From Meandrina meandrites (lineage: Eukaryota > Cnidaria > Anthozoa > Scleractinia > Meandrinidae), in assembly GCA_963693305.1 (NCBI GenBank), contig OY855914.1, positions 21,405,472 to 21,469,471 on the forward strand: 64,000 nucleotides of DNA. The letters run 5' to 3'. Position numbers and translations under genes: made by a program. Position 1 is the first letter of the stretch. The number at the start of each line of letters is the position of its first letter. Shown in pieces: positions 45,116-56,849 of the stretch. The notes under the pieces were generated by a model that saw only the letters and a list, made by a program, of their open reading frames with translations, searched no databases and was not told the origin of the DNA.

Positions 45116-46080
45116 TGATATTAAATAAACGTAAAAAGAAAAAAAAACTAAAAAAACTGAAAAGCACAAAAAAACACAAAACTTAAAAACAAACAAAAAA
45201 GGTGTGCCGGTTTTATACATACATGGAAACTTGTCTGTATTTAAATATTTATTTATTGTAAGACACAAAGTGTACAGCCAAAAAAATTTTGAAAGTTGAA
45301 AATTTTTGTAAATAATTATGGGTAACAATGCTCCATTTTGGAGATGGAAAATGAATAAGTTTAAAATCTGTAATATGTGTAATTGAAGTAAGGAAATGAT
45401 ATATCTGCGATCCGAAATCTGAAATGCATATTAATTTGTAATCTAAATATTTATTGTAAAATTGTAAGAGAGTTTAATATTAAGGAAAATAAACATTTAA
45501 ATTAACAGCTCTGTATTTTGTTAATTTAATAAGAAATGGTAGAAGTGTATAGTGATTGACTATCAATCGTGACAAAACTTATATCTTGTCACGCATTCTT
45601 CTCCATCTTTGCAATTCGAGGGGGAATATTCCATACGCTAACACGATTTTAAGTTTTCTACCACTCAGCCGTGTTTTGTTGAAAATCCGTGAGTCCCAGT
45701 GATCGGTTCTCCCACTGTTTTCTATTCGCTGATAGAACACGATGTTCTTGGAAGGAAAAAACATCCTTCATTTTTGGCGGAAGGTTTGGGAAAGCAATCC
45801 TTCAGTGAGACTGCCCGCTAAAACTATTTAGACTACTCAACCTCGCTTTCTATGAGCGGTAATCAACTCATCTGCGCCTCGATGACCATTTGCTCATGGC
45901 AAACTCGGGCTCGGAGGACTGTGTCGAGCTTGGATGTAGTGCTAGTCCGCGACCGAGCAATAGAATGAGAAATACCCTCGTTAAACTAGGAGCATGAAAG
46001 ACAGTTCCGATTTCTTAATTAATTGAAGCTCCTTTTGTTAATATCGTTTTTAATCATAAGGTATAATCTATAACCTACAC
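45116..46080. other. Gene-free spacer
   Basis: AT-rich sequence to about 45530, then more even composition. I see no conserved protein, RNA gene or clear repeat structure. Short open frames lack codon-like bias. Confidence 0.4.
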
Positions 46081-46138
46081 CAAACTGAATTAGAAAACAG
46101 TCCTAAGAAAATATGCGCGCTGATTGGTTAAAAACTGC

Positions 46139-46289
46139 GTTTCTATAACTCGATAGAAACAGAACTAGCACGAGCTGTTGACGTGATAATGGCGCGAGCA
46201 AAGAGAATTTACATTTTGATAGTCAAAGTTAACAAGTTGTTTTCATTTTTTTCGTCGCGGTGTTTTCTAAAAGAAATAGAAAACATGTA

Positions 46290-46324
<35 letters not shown>

Positions 46325-46419
46325 AGTTTGGGAGAACTCGAAAAAGCTGTGGAAACACTCGCCTATCGGCTCGTGTTCCCACAGCATTTTTCGTTCTCCC
46401 AAACTTCCACTCGTGTTTC
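46139..46419. mobile_element. Foldback element with two nested hairpins
   Basis: A 22-bp sequence at 46139-46160 (TTTCTATAACTCGATAGAAA core) is repeated inverted at 46294-46315. The right part, 46311-46419, folds on itself: AAGTTTGGGAGAACTCG against its complement, and AGCTGTGGAAACACTCG against CGTGTTCCCACAGC. It is non-coding. Confidence 0.65.
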
Positions 46420-49080
46420 TTAATTAATATACGTCTGTCTATATGACGTGATACCTCTACAGGTGACGCATAAGGCCTCTACAGCATTCTGTCAATTCAG
46501 CCATTTCGGACCACACCCATGATAGGTAAATTAATTCAAGCTCTTTTTTGGCGTTCCTTCTGCTAACCTACCCTGCGGTGTTGGCCTACAAGCGTCAGAT
46601 CTCCCATCATTGAGGAGTTTCCTCTCTGAGTTTCCCCTCTTAGGGTAATATTGAAGGAAATATTAGCTTTCAAAAATCGCAAAATTTCTGGTTGGCAAAA
46701 GCTCCTTTTGAGCCCATGCATTCTTTGTAAAATGTTGACTTTTCAAACCCGCATGACACAAAAAAGTATTTAAGGCGGGGGTTCACCTGAAGCCCGTTTC
46801 CCACCGCGAAACTTGGGTTTAATGCGAATATCTCGCTCCCGTTTCAAACACTCTCAAAACCCTCGGTTCATCCTGCAAAGCTATGTTAAGCGGTGTTTTG
46901 TAAATTTTTTGGTGATTTTTGGGGATGTTTGGAAAGAGATAGTTTTTCTCAAAGGATTAGTAAAATTTGGAGAAATAAGAAATATAAAAGATTTAATGTA
47001 ATTTTAAAATTAGAATTTGAAGTTAAAAATTAGTAGATGGACACCCAAACAGTCCCCTGACAACCTGGGGTGCTCTTGCGTGGGGGTCGACTGCCTGTTG
47101 GAGTTTCAAAAATAATTTTCTTTCTTCTATTCCTTCTTTAGACCTCTTAAAATTTCACTCAAATTCACCTTTACCCCCACCTTAATATACCAGGCTCAAA
47201 TGTATAGGGAAAGCTAATCGCGCCTGTTCTTTTAATATTCAGAATTGATATTTTTGTAGGTCGGTGAGAAACTGAAATGCTTAGGCTAGTGAGGCAGATA
47301 TTGTAAACAAAGATTTCCCTTTAAATAGGCAGAATTACACTTTTTCCAACATGATGTCATGTAACAATTTGTTTTCTTGGAATGTCCGGAAACATGTGGA
47401 TCATAGATACGTTCATTCATTTTCGTATGAAATTGAAGTTTCTAAAAGCACAATTTTTAGCTTGATTTTAGTTGTAACTTTGTAAAAAAAAACGTTTTTC
47501 AACGTTAAAATGTAATTTCGGCATTAATTCATTTTATATCTTCCACAAAAATGTAAGATGAAATTTAAAATGTTGCTGTTGTAAGCTACTCGGCGTTCCG
47601 TCGTAGCTTTGCGGCTTTGAGTGATTGGCAGTAATAAACTTAAAATCTTCGGAAACCTCTTTACCTCGCGATCGACTCACCACCGCTTAAAAGCGATTCC
47701 TTATTGCTCGGGTAAACTAGCGACAATGTCCTGGCGATTTCGTGGCAATCAGTTTGCTGTTTCAAATAAGCTTAAATTTAGACGCGATTTGCCAGCAATT
47801 TTCCATTTGGAGAGTAGCGAACACCTACTTTGGCGTAGCCCCAAGGATTTTTTGTTGCCGCAAACATGGCGGAGCTAATGCTTGAATCTCATCTATCACG
47901 ACTTCAAAAAGGTCTTTGAGCTGCAAAGAAAAGATGAATACTTGGTCGTATTTGGGAGGAGAATATCTAATAAGCTTCGACAGACTGTCTTTTAAGATAT
48001 ATTCGACTGACTACAAGAGGCAGGACAAAGATCACTGTGGCTTTTTGAGTCGCCTCTACGTCTATTTTCATGTTATGGCTTTATTTGCAACAATGTCGTG
48101 CTTGGTGTTAACATCGCATGCGCTCTGCGCTAACCGCTGTAAAAAGATCCTAAAATCGTAACCAAATCGCCAAAATATCGCCACGAAATCACCGCTAGTT
48201 TACACGTCCGATTTGGAATCGTGAATAAACTGAAATCGCTGCAAAAATCGTCTCAAAATCGTACACGGGCCTTAAGATGCATTCGAGGCAAAGTGCCGCA
48301 ATTTTTAAAACCTAGTTTACCTTTAATAGAGACGTTGCTCATAGGCAGTCGAGGCAGGCTAATCTTTTACATTTGCCGAAAGAACGGACAGAAGCCGCGA
48401 AAAAATCTTTGCATTCTTCAGGTTGCCAAATCTATAACTGTTTTCAAAATAATATGTTATCTTATATTTTTGGCTTCTATGCAGATGTTACTTGACTTCA
48501 GTTCAAATCTTAGTATTTTTATAAATTTTAATCGTTTTAACTTTTAATTTAAGTACACTGTAAAGTTTTTTTGTGACGTTTTTCTCTTTTTTTTTTTACT
48601 GGCGCGTCTGTTGATAACTTACTATTTCTGAAAATAATCTAGCAATCTCTTTGTTAATATAAAACTGTCATTTGCCTGATGTTCTTCCACGTTGGTTTGA
48701 CGCTGCAGGTTGCCACAAATAATTCTTGCGAGTTTTGCTTTTATTTATTTTTTTTTTTTGTCACACAACCCAAGTTTGATCTTCTGGTCATTTTCTCCTT
48801 CAGCGAGAAAACGAGCGCTTTGTCGAACATGATCTGAAACTACCAAGTGAGACCGGAATGTGTTTAAATTCTCGACACCGAGTACTCTCTAAACAAGGAG
48901 TTCCACTATAAAAGGGACGACACCTCCCACATTTCACATCTTTCGGGCGCGAAATGCAAATTTTTACTCTTGCATTCATTTTTACTCTTGCAGTTACTTA
49001 CTATTCAATACTTATTTCCTTTATTTAGCTTTTATATATTTTGCTATAGAATGTTTATGTTAGCTATTAACGTTTTCCAT

Positions 49081-49115
<35 letters not shown>

Positions 49116-49190
49116 TTTTTGCTTTATTGCCAACCACCGTCTTAGTTTTAATCTAATTTAACTTCGCTCAGCTCGATAAGCTTTTTAGTT
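46420..49190. other. Gene-poor spacer with decayed repeats
   Basis: No credible gene is seen. Around 47695-48200 there is a mirrored pair containing GTAAACTAGCG and GATTTCGTGGC, suggesting a decayed inverted-repeat element. (TTTA)n lies at 49080-49118. The rest is AT-rich and unremarkable. Confidence 0.35.
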
Positions 49191-49291
49191 TTTCTGAGTG
49201 TTGTTACCAATATCCTGTTTTAATTTATTTTTTTTTGAAGCATTGTATGAAGTCTTTTTCTGGTAATAAAGTTGTTGTTGTTGTTGTTGTC
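49190..49291 (+). mobile_element. Probable 3' end of a LINE with (GTT)n tail
   Basis: The segment ends TCTGGTAATAAAGTTGTTG followed by GTT repeats to 49291, the form of 3' end seen in many animal CR1/L2-like elements. No reverse transcriptase is visible upstream, so it would be a 5'-truncated copy. Confidence 0.4.
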
Positions 49292-49558
49292 ATGGCATGT
49301 TGCAGAGTCAAGCGTCCTGCAAACTGAATATGCTTCAAAATGTCATGAAACCAAAAGATACCCTTTACAAAAATAAGATATCACTTGTAACGTTTTAGCA
49401 TAACATTCTCAGCAAAAACGAAACACATTTTACCAGCAACTGTCATAGAGAAAACGCGGGTTGTTTGTCAGCTATTTACGCTTTGATGGTTTATTGACAA
49501 CTGGGCGTGAGAATGGCCAAGCCAGGCCCCTTTTATATTGGAACTTCCCGTCTCATAA

Positions 49559-49742
49559 TTAGGGTCTGTTTACATGGAGGGAGGGTGCCCCGGGTAAGCA
49601 GGTTACCCGTCCAACCGAGCTACCCTGGGCGAGCCAACATTTCATACATTTCTTTACAAACCCGTTCAACTGTTTACATTCGAGACGAGCACCCTGTTTG
49701 CGGCTAGCCGGGGCACCCTCTTTCCATGTAAACAGGTCCTAA
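49559..49742. mobile_element. MITE with about 35-bp terminal inverted repeats
   Basis: The left end is TTAGGGTCTGTTTACATGG followed by GGGTGCCCCGG; the right end is the near complement (CCATGTAAACAGGTCCTAA). It lies about 330 bp before the presumed first exon end of the TPR-CHAT gene. Confidence 0.7.
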
Positions 49743-49857
49743 TAAACGCGTTCAGTGTAAAAAGAAAACGAAAGGAAAATTGTGTTTGTCCATCTCGGCG
49801 CAATTGATCCAAACTGTGATGGGGCTTAAAAATGTTTCTCAAAATTTCATTTTTTTG

Positions 49858-49904
49858 GAAAATGAAAAATCTAGAATGAAATCTAACTAGAAAATTTCAT
49901 TTTC
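49858..49904. promoter_or_regulatory. Two ISRE-like GAAAATGAAA sites upstream of the TPR-CHAT gene
   Basis: GAAAATGAAA at 49858-49867 (plus) and its complement TTTCATTTTC at 49895-49904 fit the IRF-type consensus GAAANNGAAA. They lie about 170-210 bp before the donor at 50071. The region is AT-rich, so chance occurrence is possible. Confidence 0.3.
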
Positions 49905-50429
49905 TGATTTCCTAGAGGAGCGTCTGACTTTAAGTTTTAAGGATATCCGGGTTTTTCCTTTCTTAAGCTAACAGTATAAAATAAGCTTGACAGTAAAACT
50001 CATTCTTTATAGAAGGCAAGGAATACCTGTTGGTCTTTATCAGTCAAATATTTCAACTGACGTTGGCGTGGTAAGTAAAACTTGCCTTGTATTGTGTGCC
50101 TTTTATAATGTTTATCATTTTATTTAAATGTTGATAAAGAGCGTAATGTCGCTCTGTTTCTTTCATATGCATGAAACTCGTCGACTTGCTGTAAGTTACA
50201 AGTGAAATTTATTAGGTAGTTTAAAACAACCCGTGTTAATAGTTTATTCACTTAAAATCAGTGAATAGTAACTCACTCTGCCGTAAAAGGAGCTATATAA
50301 TCATATATTACGTCCTTTTTTTCTGATATACAACATTACTTTCAAATTATAGAACACCTCAAAGTAATATTTTAATTCTAAGGTAGAAAAACACCATAAT
50401 ATTGTACCGAAAGGAACATGTTACGGAAA

Positions 50430-50575
50430 CCTGGGAGCTGTGATTAGATCCCTCAGTGACTATGTCAAGGCTAAAGAATATCTCGAGAAAGCACTTGCGA
50501 TCAAAGTGCAAATTGGTTTAAGAGTCGGAGAAGCAACAAATTTTGGAAACCTGGGATCTGTGACAGCGGGCTTTG
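50430..50575 (+). pseudogene. Orphan TPR fragment in the TPR-CHAT leader intron
   Basis: It reads TCYGNLGAVIRSLSDYVKAK, then EYLEKALAIKVQIGLRVGEA and NFGNLGSV before the frame ends at a stop. It is clearly one TPR unit of the same family as the gene downstream. It lies between the likely donor at 50071 and acceptor at 50861, so it is probably a leftover from an older, longer or duplicated gene. An unrecognised exon is possible. Confidence 0.6.
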
Positions 50576-50861
50576 TATGAGTCAGGGTCGTTAGCCCTAC
50601 GTCCAGGTCTGAAGTAGGGTAGGGAAATTCACATGTAAATGGTCAGGTTAAGGCTTACCAAGGAATGCTGAGAGATTATGTTACGAAAAAGAGGATCTCA
50701 TCTACTGATTTTGTTTCCGCATTTGTGTAGCATATAAAAAGAGATAATGCTGATTTGGAATGCCAATTTGCCCAATTCCACATGTTCGGCGTCTCTGTGC
50801 TCTTTTGCGTGAAGTTACAAAATTATAATTAAGTATTAACCTTTCTCGGTTTATTTTTCAG

Positions 50862-50894
50862 GTACACTGAAATCTACAGTTTGGAGAAGGCGTC
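50862..50894 (+). other. 5' UTR part of the TPR-CHAT coding exon
   Basis: A strong acceptor TTTATTTTTCAG ends at 50861, 33 bp before the ATG. A strong donor GTAAGT begins at 50071. This suggests a non-coding first exon ending at 50070 and a 791-bp leader intron. Confidence 0.5.
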
Positions 50895-53800
50895 ATGAAC
50901 AGCATAGAAGAAATCACAGAAGCCATCATTTTAGCCTTACTTGTTGCCATTTTCCTCCTCAACACAGGTCGTGCTCAAAAAGCCATCGAGTTATGCAAGG
51001 AAAGCTTAGTTTTGCTAAATAATAAAGCGCTGAGTAGAAAACAGCAATTTGACAAACAAATTTACTGTGCAATCTGTGAAACATTGTTCAACTCTTACTG
51101 TCGCATCCACGATAACACAAATGCAATAACATATGGCAGGGAGCTTCTCGTCATTTACCGCGAGTGTGGGGAAAGAGTCTACGAAGGGAACCTCAGCATA
51201 AAATTGGCCCAGATATATCAGAGTCAAAATAAGTATGTTGAGGCAAAAGAACTTTATGGGAGACCATTCACTGTCATGAGAGAAACTGGGGACAAAAACG
51301 AAGAAGCAATCGCATATGGAAATCTAGGAACTGTGTTTCATTCTCTTGGTGACTTTCTCAAGGCTAAAGAATATTATGAGAAAGCACTTGCAATCATAGT
51401 GGAAATTGGTGACAGAGCAAAAGAAGCAACATGTTACGGAAACCTGGGAACTGTGTTTCACTCTCTTGGTGACTATGTCAAGGCTAAAGAATATCACGAG
51501 AAAGCACTTGTAATCAACATGGAAATTGGTAACAGAGAAGGAGAAGCAACAATTTACGGACACCTGGGAACTGTGTTTCAATCTCTCAGTGACTTTGTTA
51601 AGGCTAAAGAATATGGCGGGAAAGCACTTGCAATCAGCATGGAAATTGGTGACAGAGTAATAGAAGCAACATGTTATGGAAACCTGGGAATTGTGTTTCA
51701 CTCTCTTGGTGACTATGACGAGGCTAAAGAATATTTTAAGAAAGCACTTGCCATCAACATGGAAATTGGTGACAGAGCAGGAGAAGCAACAATTTACGGA
51801 CACCTGGGAACTGTGTTTCAATCTCTCAGTGACTTTGTTAAGGCTAAAGAATATGGCGAGAAAGCACTTGTAATCAGCATGGAAATTGGTGACAGAGCAA
51901 AAGAAGCAACATGTTATGGAAACCTGGGAAATGTGTTTAAATCTCTTGGAGACTATGTCAAGGCTAAAGAATATCACGAGAAAGCACTTGCGATCGAGAT
52001 GGACATTGGCGACAGAGCAGGAGAAGCATCAACATACGGAAACCTGGGAAATGTGTTCCAATCTCTTAGTGACTTCGTCAAGGCTAAAGAATATGGCGAG
52101 AAAGCACTTATAATCAGCATGGAAATTGGTGACAGGGCAGAAGAAGCATCATGTTATGGAAACCTGGGAACTGTGTTTAAATCTCTTGGAGACTATGTCA
52201 AGGCTAAAGAATATCACGAGAAAGCACTTGCGATCAAAGTTGAAATTGGTGACAGAGTAGGAGAAGCAAGAATGTATGGAAGCCTGGGAACTCTGTTTAA
52301 ATCTCTTGGAGACAATGTCAAGGCTAAAGAATATCACGAGCAAGCACTTGCGATCAAGATGGAAATTGGCGACAGAGCAGGAGAAGCATCAACATACCGA
52401 GACCTGGGAAACGTGTTTCAATCTCTCGGTGACTGTGTTAAGGCTAAAGAATATCTCGAGAAAGAACTTGCAATCAACATGGAAATTGGTGGCAGGGCAA
52501 ACGAAGCAGCATGTTACGGAAACCTGGGAACTGTGTGTCAATCTCTCGGTGACTATGTCAAGGCTAAAGAATATGGCGAGAAAGCACTTGCAATCAGCAT
52601 GGAAATTGGTGACAGAGCAGGCGAAGCAAAAATTTACAGAAACCTGGGAACTATGTTTCAATGGCTTGGTGACTATGTCAAGGCTAAAGAATATGCAGAG
52701 AAAGCACTTGCAATCAACATGGAAATTGGTGACAGAGCCGGAAAAGCAACAACTTACGTAAAGCTGGGAACTGTGTATTTAGGCATGAGAAAATATAGGA
52801 AGAGTAAAGAGTATCTTGAGAGAGCACTACAAATCGCAAAGAAAATTGGTGACAGAGCAGAAGAAGCAACAGCGTACGGATACCTAGGACATCTGTTTGA
52901 ATCTCTTGGTAATAACGTCAAGGCTAAAGAATATCTAGAGAAAGCGCTTGCGATTGCAATTGAAATTGGTGACAGACAATTAGAAGCAGCAACTTACGTA
53001 AATCTAGGAGGTGTGTCTTGCTTGCTCGGCGAATACGTCCTGGCCGAAGACTATATTGGGAAAGCACTTCTATTAAGTAAAGCTATTAAAGACAGTATAA
53101 ATGAGTTTCTTTGTTATTGCCATCTTGCATCAACGAAGTTGTCGCAAGGAAAGTTCCAGGAAGCTTTTTCCTACTTGTTTCGAAGCATTGAAAAATGCGA
53201 TGATTTGCAAGGTCTTAATGCCGACAATGATCAAATTAAGATATGCTTGGCAGACATGCATGTTTTTCCCTACAGTTTGCTCTGTGAATTGTTTTGCTGC
53301 GCTGGAAATCCAAACAATGCTCTATATGTTGTAGAGCTAGGACGGGCTAGAGCTCTAGCAGACTTGATGGCAACTCAATACTCTGCTGAAAAACACATTT
53401 CAGGTGATCCGCAATCATGGATTGGCATTGAAAATGTCATGACGAAAGAAAGCAACTGCACTTGTCTGTATATTTCTTACCATGGTGAAAGAGTGTTTTT
53501 CTGGATTCTCAAGACAAGCAAAGTCATTTCTTTCCGAGAAACGAGAGTAGATAAAGACACTCTTCACAAAAGATTACTACAGCCAGCTGAAAATTTGGAT
53601 GAATATTTTGCCATCATGACTAAAAGTTTTCGCAGCTTTGGCATTTTACCCGAGGAGGTTTGCGAAGATCGATCTTTAAATGACATTGAGCCGGTTCAAT
53701 TAGATTCTACTCAGGAAGAGAGCCTCGCAATTTTGCGACATGAAACGGATGAGGAAGATCCCGAACCGAGTTTAACTTTGTTCCACGAAATGCTCATCCA

Positions 53801-54648
53801 TCCTGTATCCGACTTATATTCAAGAGCCTGAAATCATCAATGTTCCTCATCGCAACTTGTACCGTGTTCCATTTGCGGCTTTAATCGATAAAAGTGGGAA
53901 GTATTTGTCAGAGACTTTCAGGATCCGCATCATTCCTTCATTGTCGACTCTCAAGCTCATTCAGGACAGTCCTGTGGACTATCACAGTCAGACTGGTGCT
54001 TTGATAGTGGGGGATCCTGAGGTTGGTGATGTGATTTACAACAGTCGTCTCAATAAAAACTTTGTACCATTGCCTGGTGCAAGAAAGGAAGCAGAGATGA
54101 TTGGGCAGCTGTTGGGGCATCAACCTTTGTTAGGAAAGGAAGCAACGAAGACGGCAGTACTTCAAAGGATATCGTCAGTGAGTCTGATACATTTTGCTGC
54201 ACATGGTAATGCTGAAAGAGGAGAAATTGCGCTTGCCCCTCCAGTCAGTACTACTGGTATTCCACAAGAAGACGACTACCTTTTGAAAATGTCTGACATT
54301 TCACAAGTTCAACTGCGTGCTAAACTGGTAGTACTAAGCTGTTGTCACAGTGCCCGTGGACAAATAAGCGCCGAGGGAGTTGTAGGAATCGCTCGCGCGT
54401 TCTTAGGATCCGGTGCACGCTCAGTGTTGGCGGCATTGTGGGCCTTAGAAGACAGCGCAACAAAGCAGTTCATGAGTTGTTTCTACGAGCACCTTTTTCG
54501 CGGGGAAAGTGCCAGTGAATCTCTTCACGAAGCCATGAAGTGGATGAGAGAAAAGAAGTGGATGAGAGGTAACGATGTTACCAAGGTTTCTGAGTGGGCA
54601 CCGTTTATGCTGATTGGAGATAACGTGACATTTGACTTTAGAAAATAA
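50895..54648 (+). CDS. TPR-CHAT protein (caspase-like protease domain), with a frameshift
   Basis: One long exon. Residues 1 to about 137 hold diverged TPRs. Residues 138-737 are fifteen 40-residue TPRs of the type YGNLGTVFHSLGDYVKAKEY, followed by one weaker repeat. A CHAT (caspase HetF associated with TPRs) domain fills the rest. Its second half contains the likely catalytic His in HFAAHG (codon 54202-54204) and Cys in LSCCHSARG (codon 54343-54345). Further CHAT-typical motifs are VVGIARAFLGSGARSVLAALW and SEWAPFMLIGD. The frame stops at 53829-53831, but the CHAT sequence continues in the +1 frame from about 53817 to the TAA at 54646-54648. One extra T near 53817 explains it; without it the product would be 1250 residues. 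Sequencing error, polymorphism or a dying gene are all possible. The partner and substrate are unknown. Intracellular location is likely, as there is no clear signal peptide; residues 10-22 are hydrophobic but TPR-like. Confidence 0.88.
53811..53831 (+). other. Frameshift site in the CHAT domain
   Basis: The reading frame runs PVSDL and then leaves the family pattern, ending at TGA 53829-53831. Skipping one T at about 53817 restores IQEPEIINVPHRNLYRVPFA, a normal CHAT stretch. The total length less one base is divisible by three, consistent with a one-base insertion. Confidence 0.75.
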
Positions 54649-55890
54649 AAGTAAGTTTAAAATAGGGAAGAAAACATTTCATGATTTTGGTTAGTTTTTC
54701 ATGATTTTGATTAAGTCATTTTAGTTTCATTTCGTTACAAGTAGCGAAGTCAGGACCAAAACCTTACCGTGCCGCTTTGAATTTCTATTATCGGAATAAT
54801 TTTTTGAATACGAAACACCTTTTTTAGATCGAGGAGATTAGATCGCTTATTGTTGTGATCTGTTTACAAACTAAAGCGGTTTCTTTGTAAAGTTTTCTAT
54901 CTCATTATTCGGAAACAGTGTCAACAAGCAAACAAAAGTAGCGTCTTCAAGCTTCCATGCAGTCCAGGCCATGCGACATTTAAATTTTTGGGCAATTCCA
55001 CATAACATCCTTTTAATACTTGTGAGCACATTTGACAGAGCTCAATGCGCTCACAAACAGTTAAAAAAATACGAATTAGTTAAATCTATAAGGTTCAAAA
55101 TGTAGGGATAAAATACTTAAAATCAAGGCGCTCACTATAATGTACAATTTATATAAAAAATAAACTAGCTGACTCTAGTTAAATACCTTAAAAATGAGTT
55201 CTCGAAATTTGTTTACATAAATATGTTTGAATAAAATGTTGAAACACCCTATGGAGTTTGCAGATTTAATGTACTTCAGAAGTAAATTTCATAAAGTGGG
55301 AACAGATATGAAGAAGTGTGTCGGGCTGACTTCACTATTGGCTGGGATGACAGATTGGAGTTTGCTAAAGGGAAGTTTGTTACGCGACGTGTGGTTCCAA
55401 AGCTGGACCTGCTTTCTTGTAGATCCAAAAATCGGTCCGGATCATGACCAGCTAGATAAGCGATATGATAGCAGGTCCCGTGTGAACCGAAAAGCCTATG
55501 TGGTCCGTTGATTTGTATCGATACCTTTCGCTATTTTAGCTATTTTAGAAGTGCTCGCTTCTTTTGAGGCGTGTACCGTATATGCGCCGATCCATCTACT
55601 ATCGTGTCAAATTTGAAACCGTGCACCTCGGCAAAAATGTAAGGAAAAAACCTGTTTGAGGAAGAACTGGTTACTGAAAATTGTATCTCGCTAGAATTAA
55701 AGAAAAGCTTGGATGTTTGTACCGTTATTTTTACCCTATTTAAAGCCGGGACATCATTATATCTCGACCTTGTAGATCCGACATTTTTTGAGGTCAAGTC
55801 TGCAATTTGTCTAGTGACCCATCCGGCCGGAGCTTTTCCTGGTTTCCATAGCATTAAGCAACTAGGAGAATTTGCTTTCCTTGAATGGGA
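54649..55890. other. Spacer downstream of the TPR-CHAT gene
   Basis: No recognisable gene. AATAAA overlaps the stop at 54644-54649, and other A-rich signals follow. An open frame of 94 codons at 55227-55511 has no recognisable domain, and I do not call it a gene. Confidence 0.4.
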
Positions 55891-55965
55891 CTCTAGTCCA
55901 TCGCAGGGTTACCCCCAGCAGTAAATTCGCTGGTACCCATTTATACACCTGGGTGAAGAGAGGCA
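55880..55965 (-). mobile_element. SINE body fragment, inverted
   Basis: Reverse complement of part of the SINE at 39634: CACCCAGGTGTATAAATGGG, GCGAATTTACTGCTGGGGGT and AACCCTGCGATGGACTAG. Head and tail are missing. Confidence 0.6.
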
Positions 55966-55968
55966 CTA

Positions 55969-56144
55969 GAGCGCGTTATCATATTACGTCACGGTAGCCA
56001 TATTGGTGTTCCAAAACAAAGAAAACGGCGGCCATATTGGTGTACCAAGCCACCCCTCGGGGAATTACACTCTATTTTTATGCAAAAATCGTCTTTTGTT
56101 TTAGTTAACCGATATGGCCGCTGGTCACGTGAATAAAAACGCTC
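55969..56144. mobile_element. MITE with TA duplication
   Basis: The ends GAGCGCGTT and AACGCTC have inner arms containing GCCATATTGG and CCGATATGGC. TA flanks both sides (55967-55968, 56145-56146). A TA target duplication fits Tc1/mariner-like elements. It is non-coding. Confidence 0.6.
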
Positions 56145-56849
56145 TAGCAGCAAACAAAAAAGTGATCTTTACCGTTGCGAGAGCTCATGAAAGCTTTCGG
56201 AAGCTCCGGATAGTTTACAAATGTTTTTGAAAGCAAAAAGCCAACAAATTCATTCCGAGTTGTTTGTTTCGGAATTGAAACGATTTAGGACAAAAACGTG
56301 AATAAAAACACAAAAAAGATGTATTACCTTTAACTGCGAGTTTCAGCCAGTTCACAAAGTTATTTAATTTCCAAATTACGTAAATTGATCATGAAGCTTT
56401 TCATCCTTTCAGCAGAAAATCCCCGCAACAGGGGAATTCGAAGTGCCTGTACGGTGTCAAGCTGTCAAGTTGTCAACTTATAAACCATATTTATTGCCTC
56501 AAAACACATAAAACTGTTTCCAGCCCAACTACAACATCTTCTTAGTTATGGAAACAACAAAAAACCAAGTGTACGGAGCGTACCGAACGCACCGAGTGTA
56601 CAGAGTGTACCCACACAAGGGCCCAATGGCCTTAAAAGGGATCATTAAGGGGCCAATGTACTAATTTTGTGCTTCGTTTGAATAGTTTTCGCTTAAACTT
56701 TGCACATTGCCTCGAATTGTTGTCTTAAGGGCCCATTACGGTATTTTTTTGGGCCGTTGCTAGGGAAAATTCAAGTGGCTGTAACTTGACATAACTTTGT
56801 TTAGTCTTAGCATTGAAATGAAATTTGTTGAGAAAAGCCTTGAACTATT

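Noticed and set aside
47621..48547. Three open frames of 81-108 codons
   Set aside because: They overlap a decayed inverted-repeat region and have no recognisable protein family or coherent exon structure.
51324..51977. 217-codon open frame on the minus strand within the TPR gene
   Set aside because: It is the antisense shadow of the 120-nt TPR repeats; it has the same period and no independent support.
55227..55511. 94-codon open frame as a small gene
   Set aside because: No domain, no similarity to neighbours and no clear splice sites or promoter. In an AT-rich spacer, open frames of this length occur by chance.
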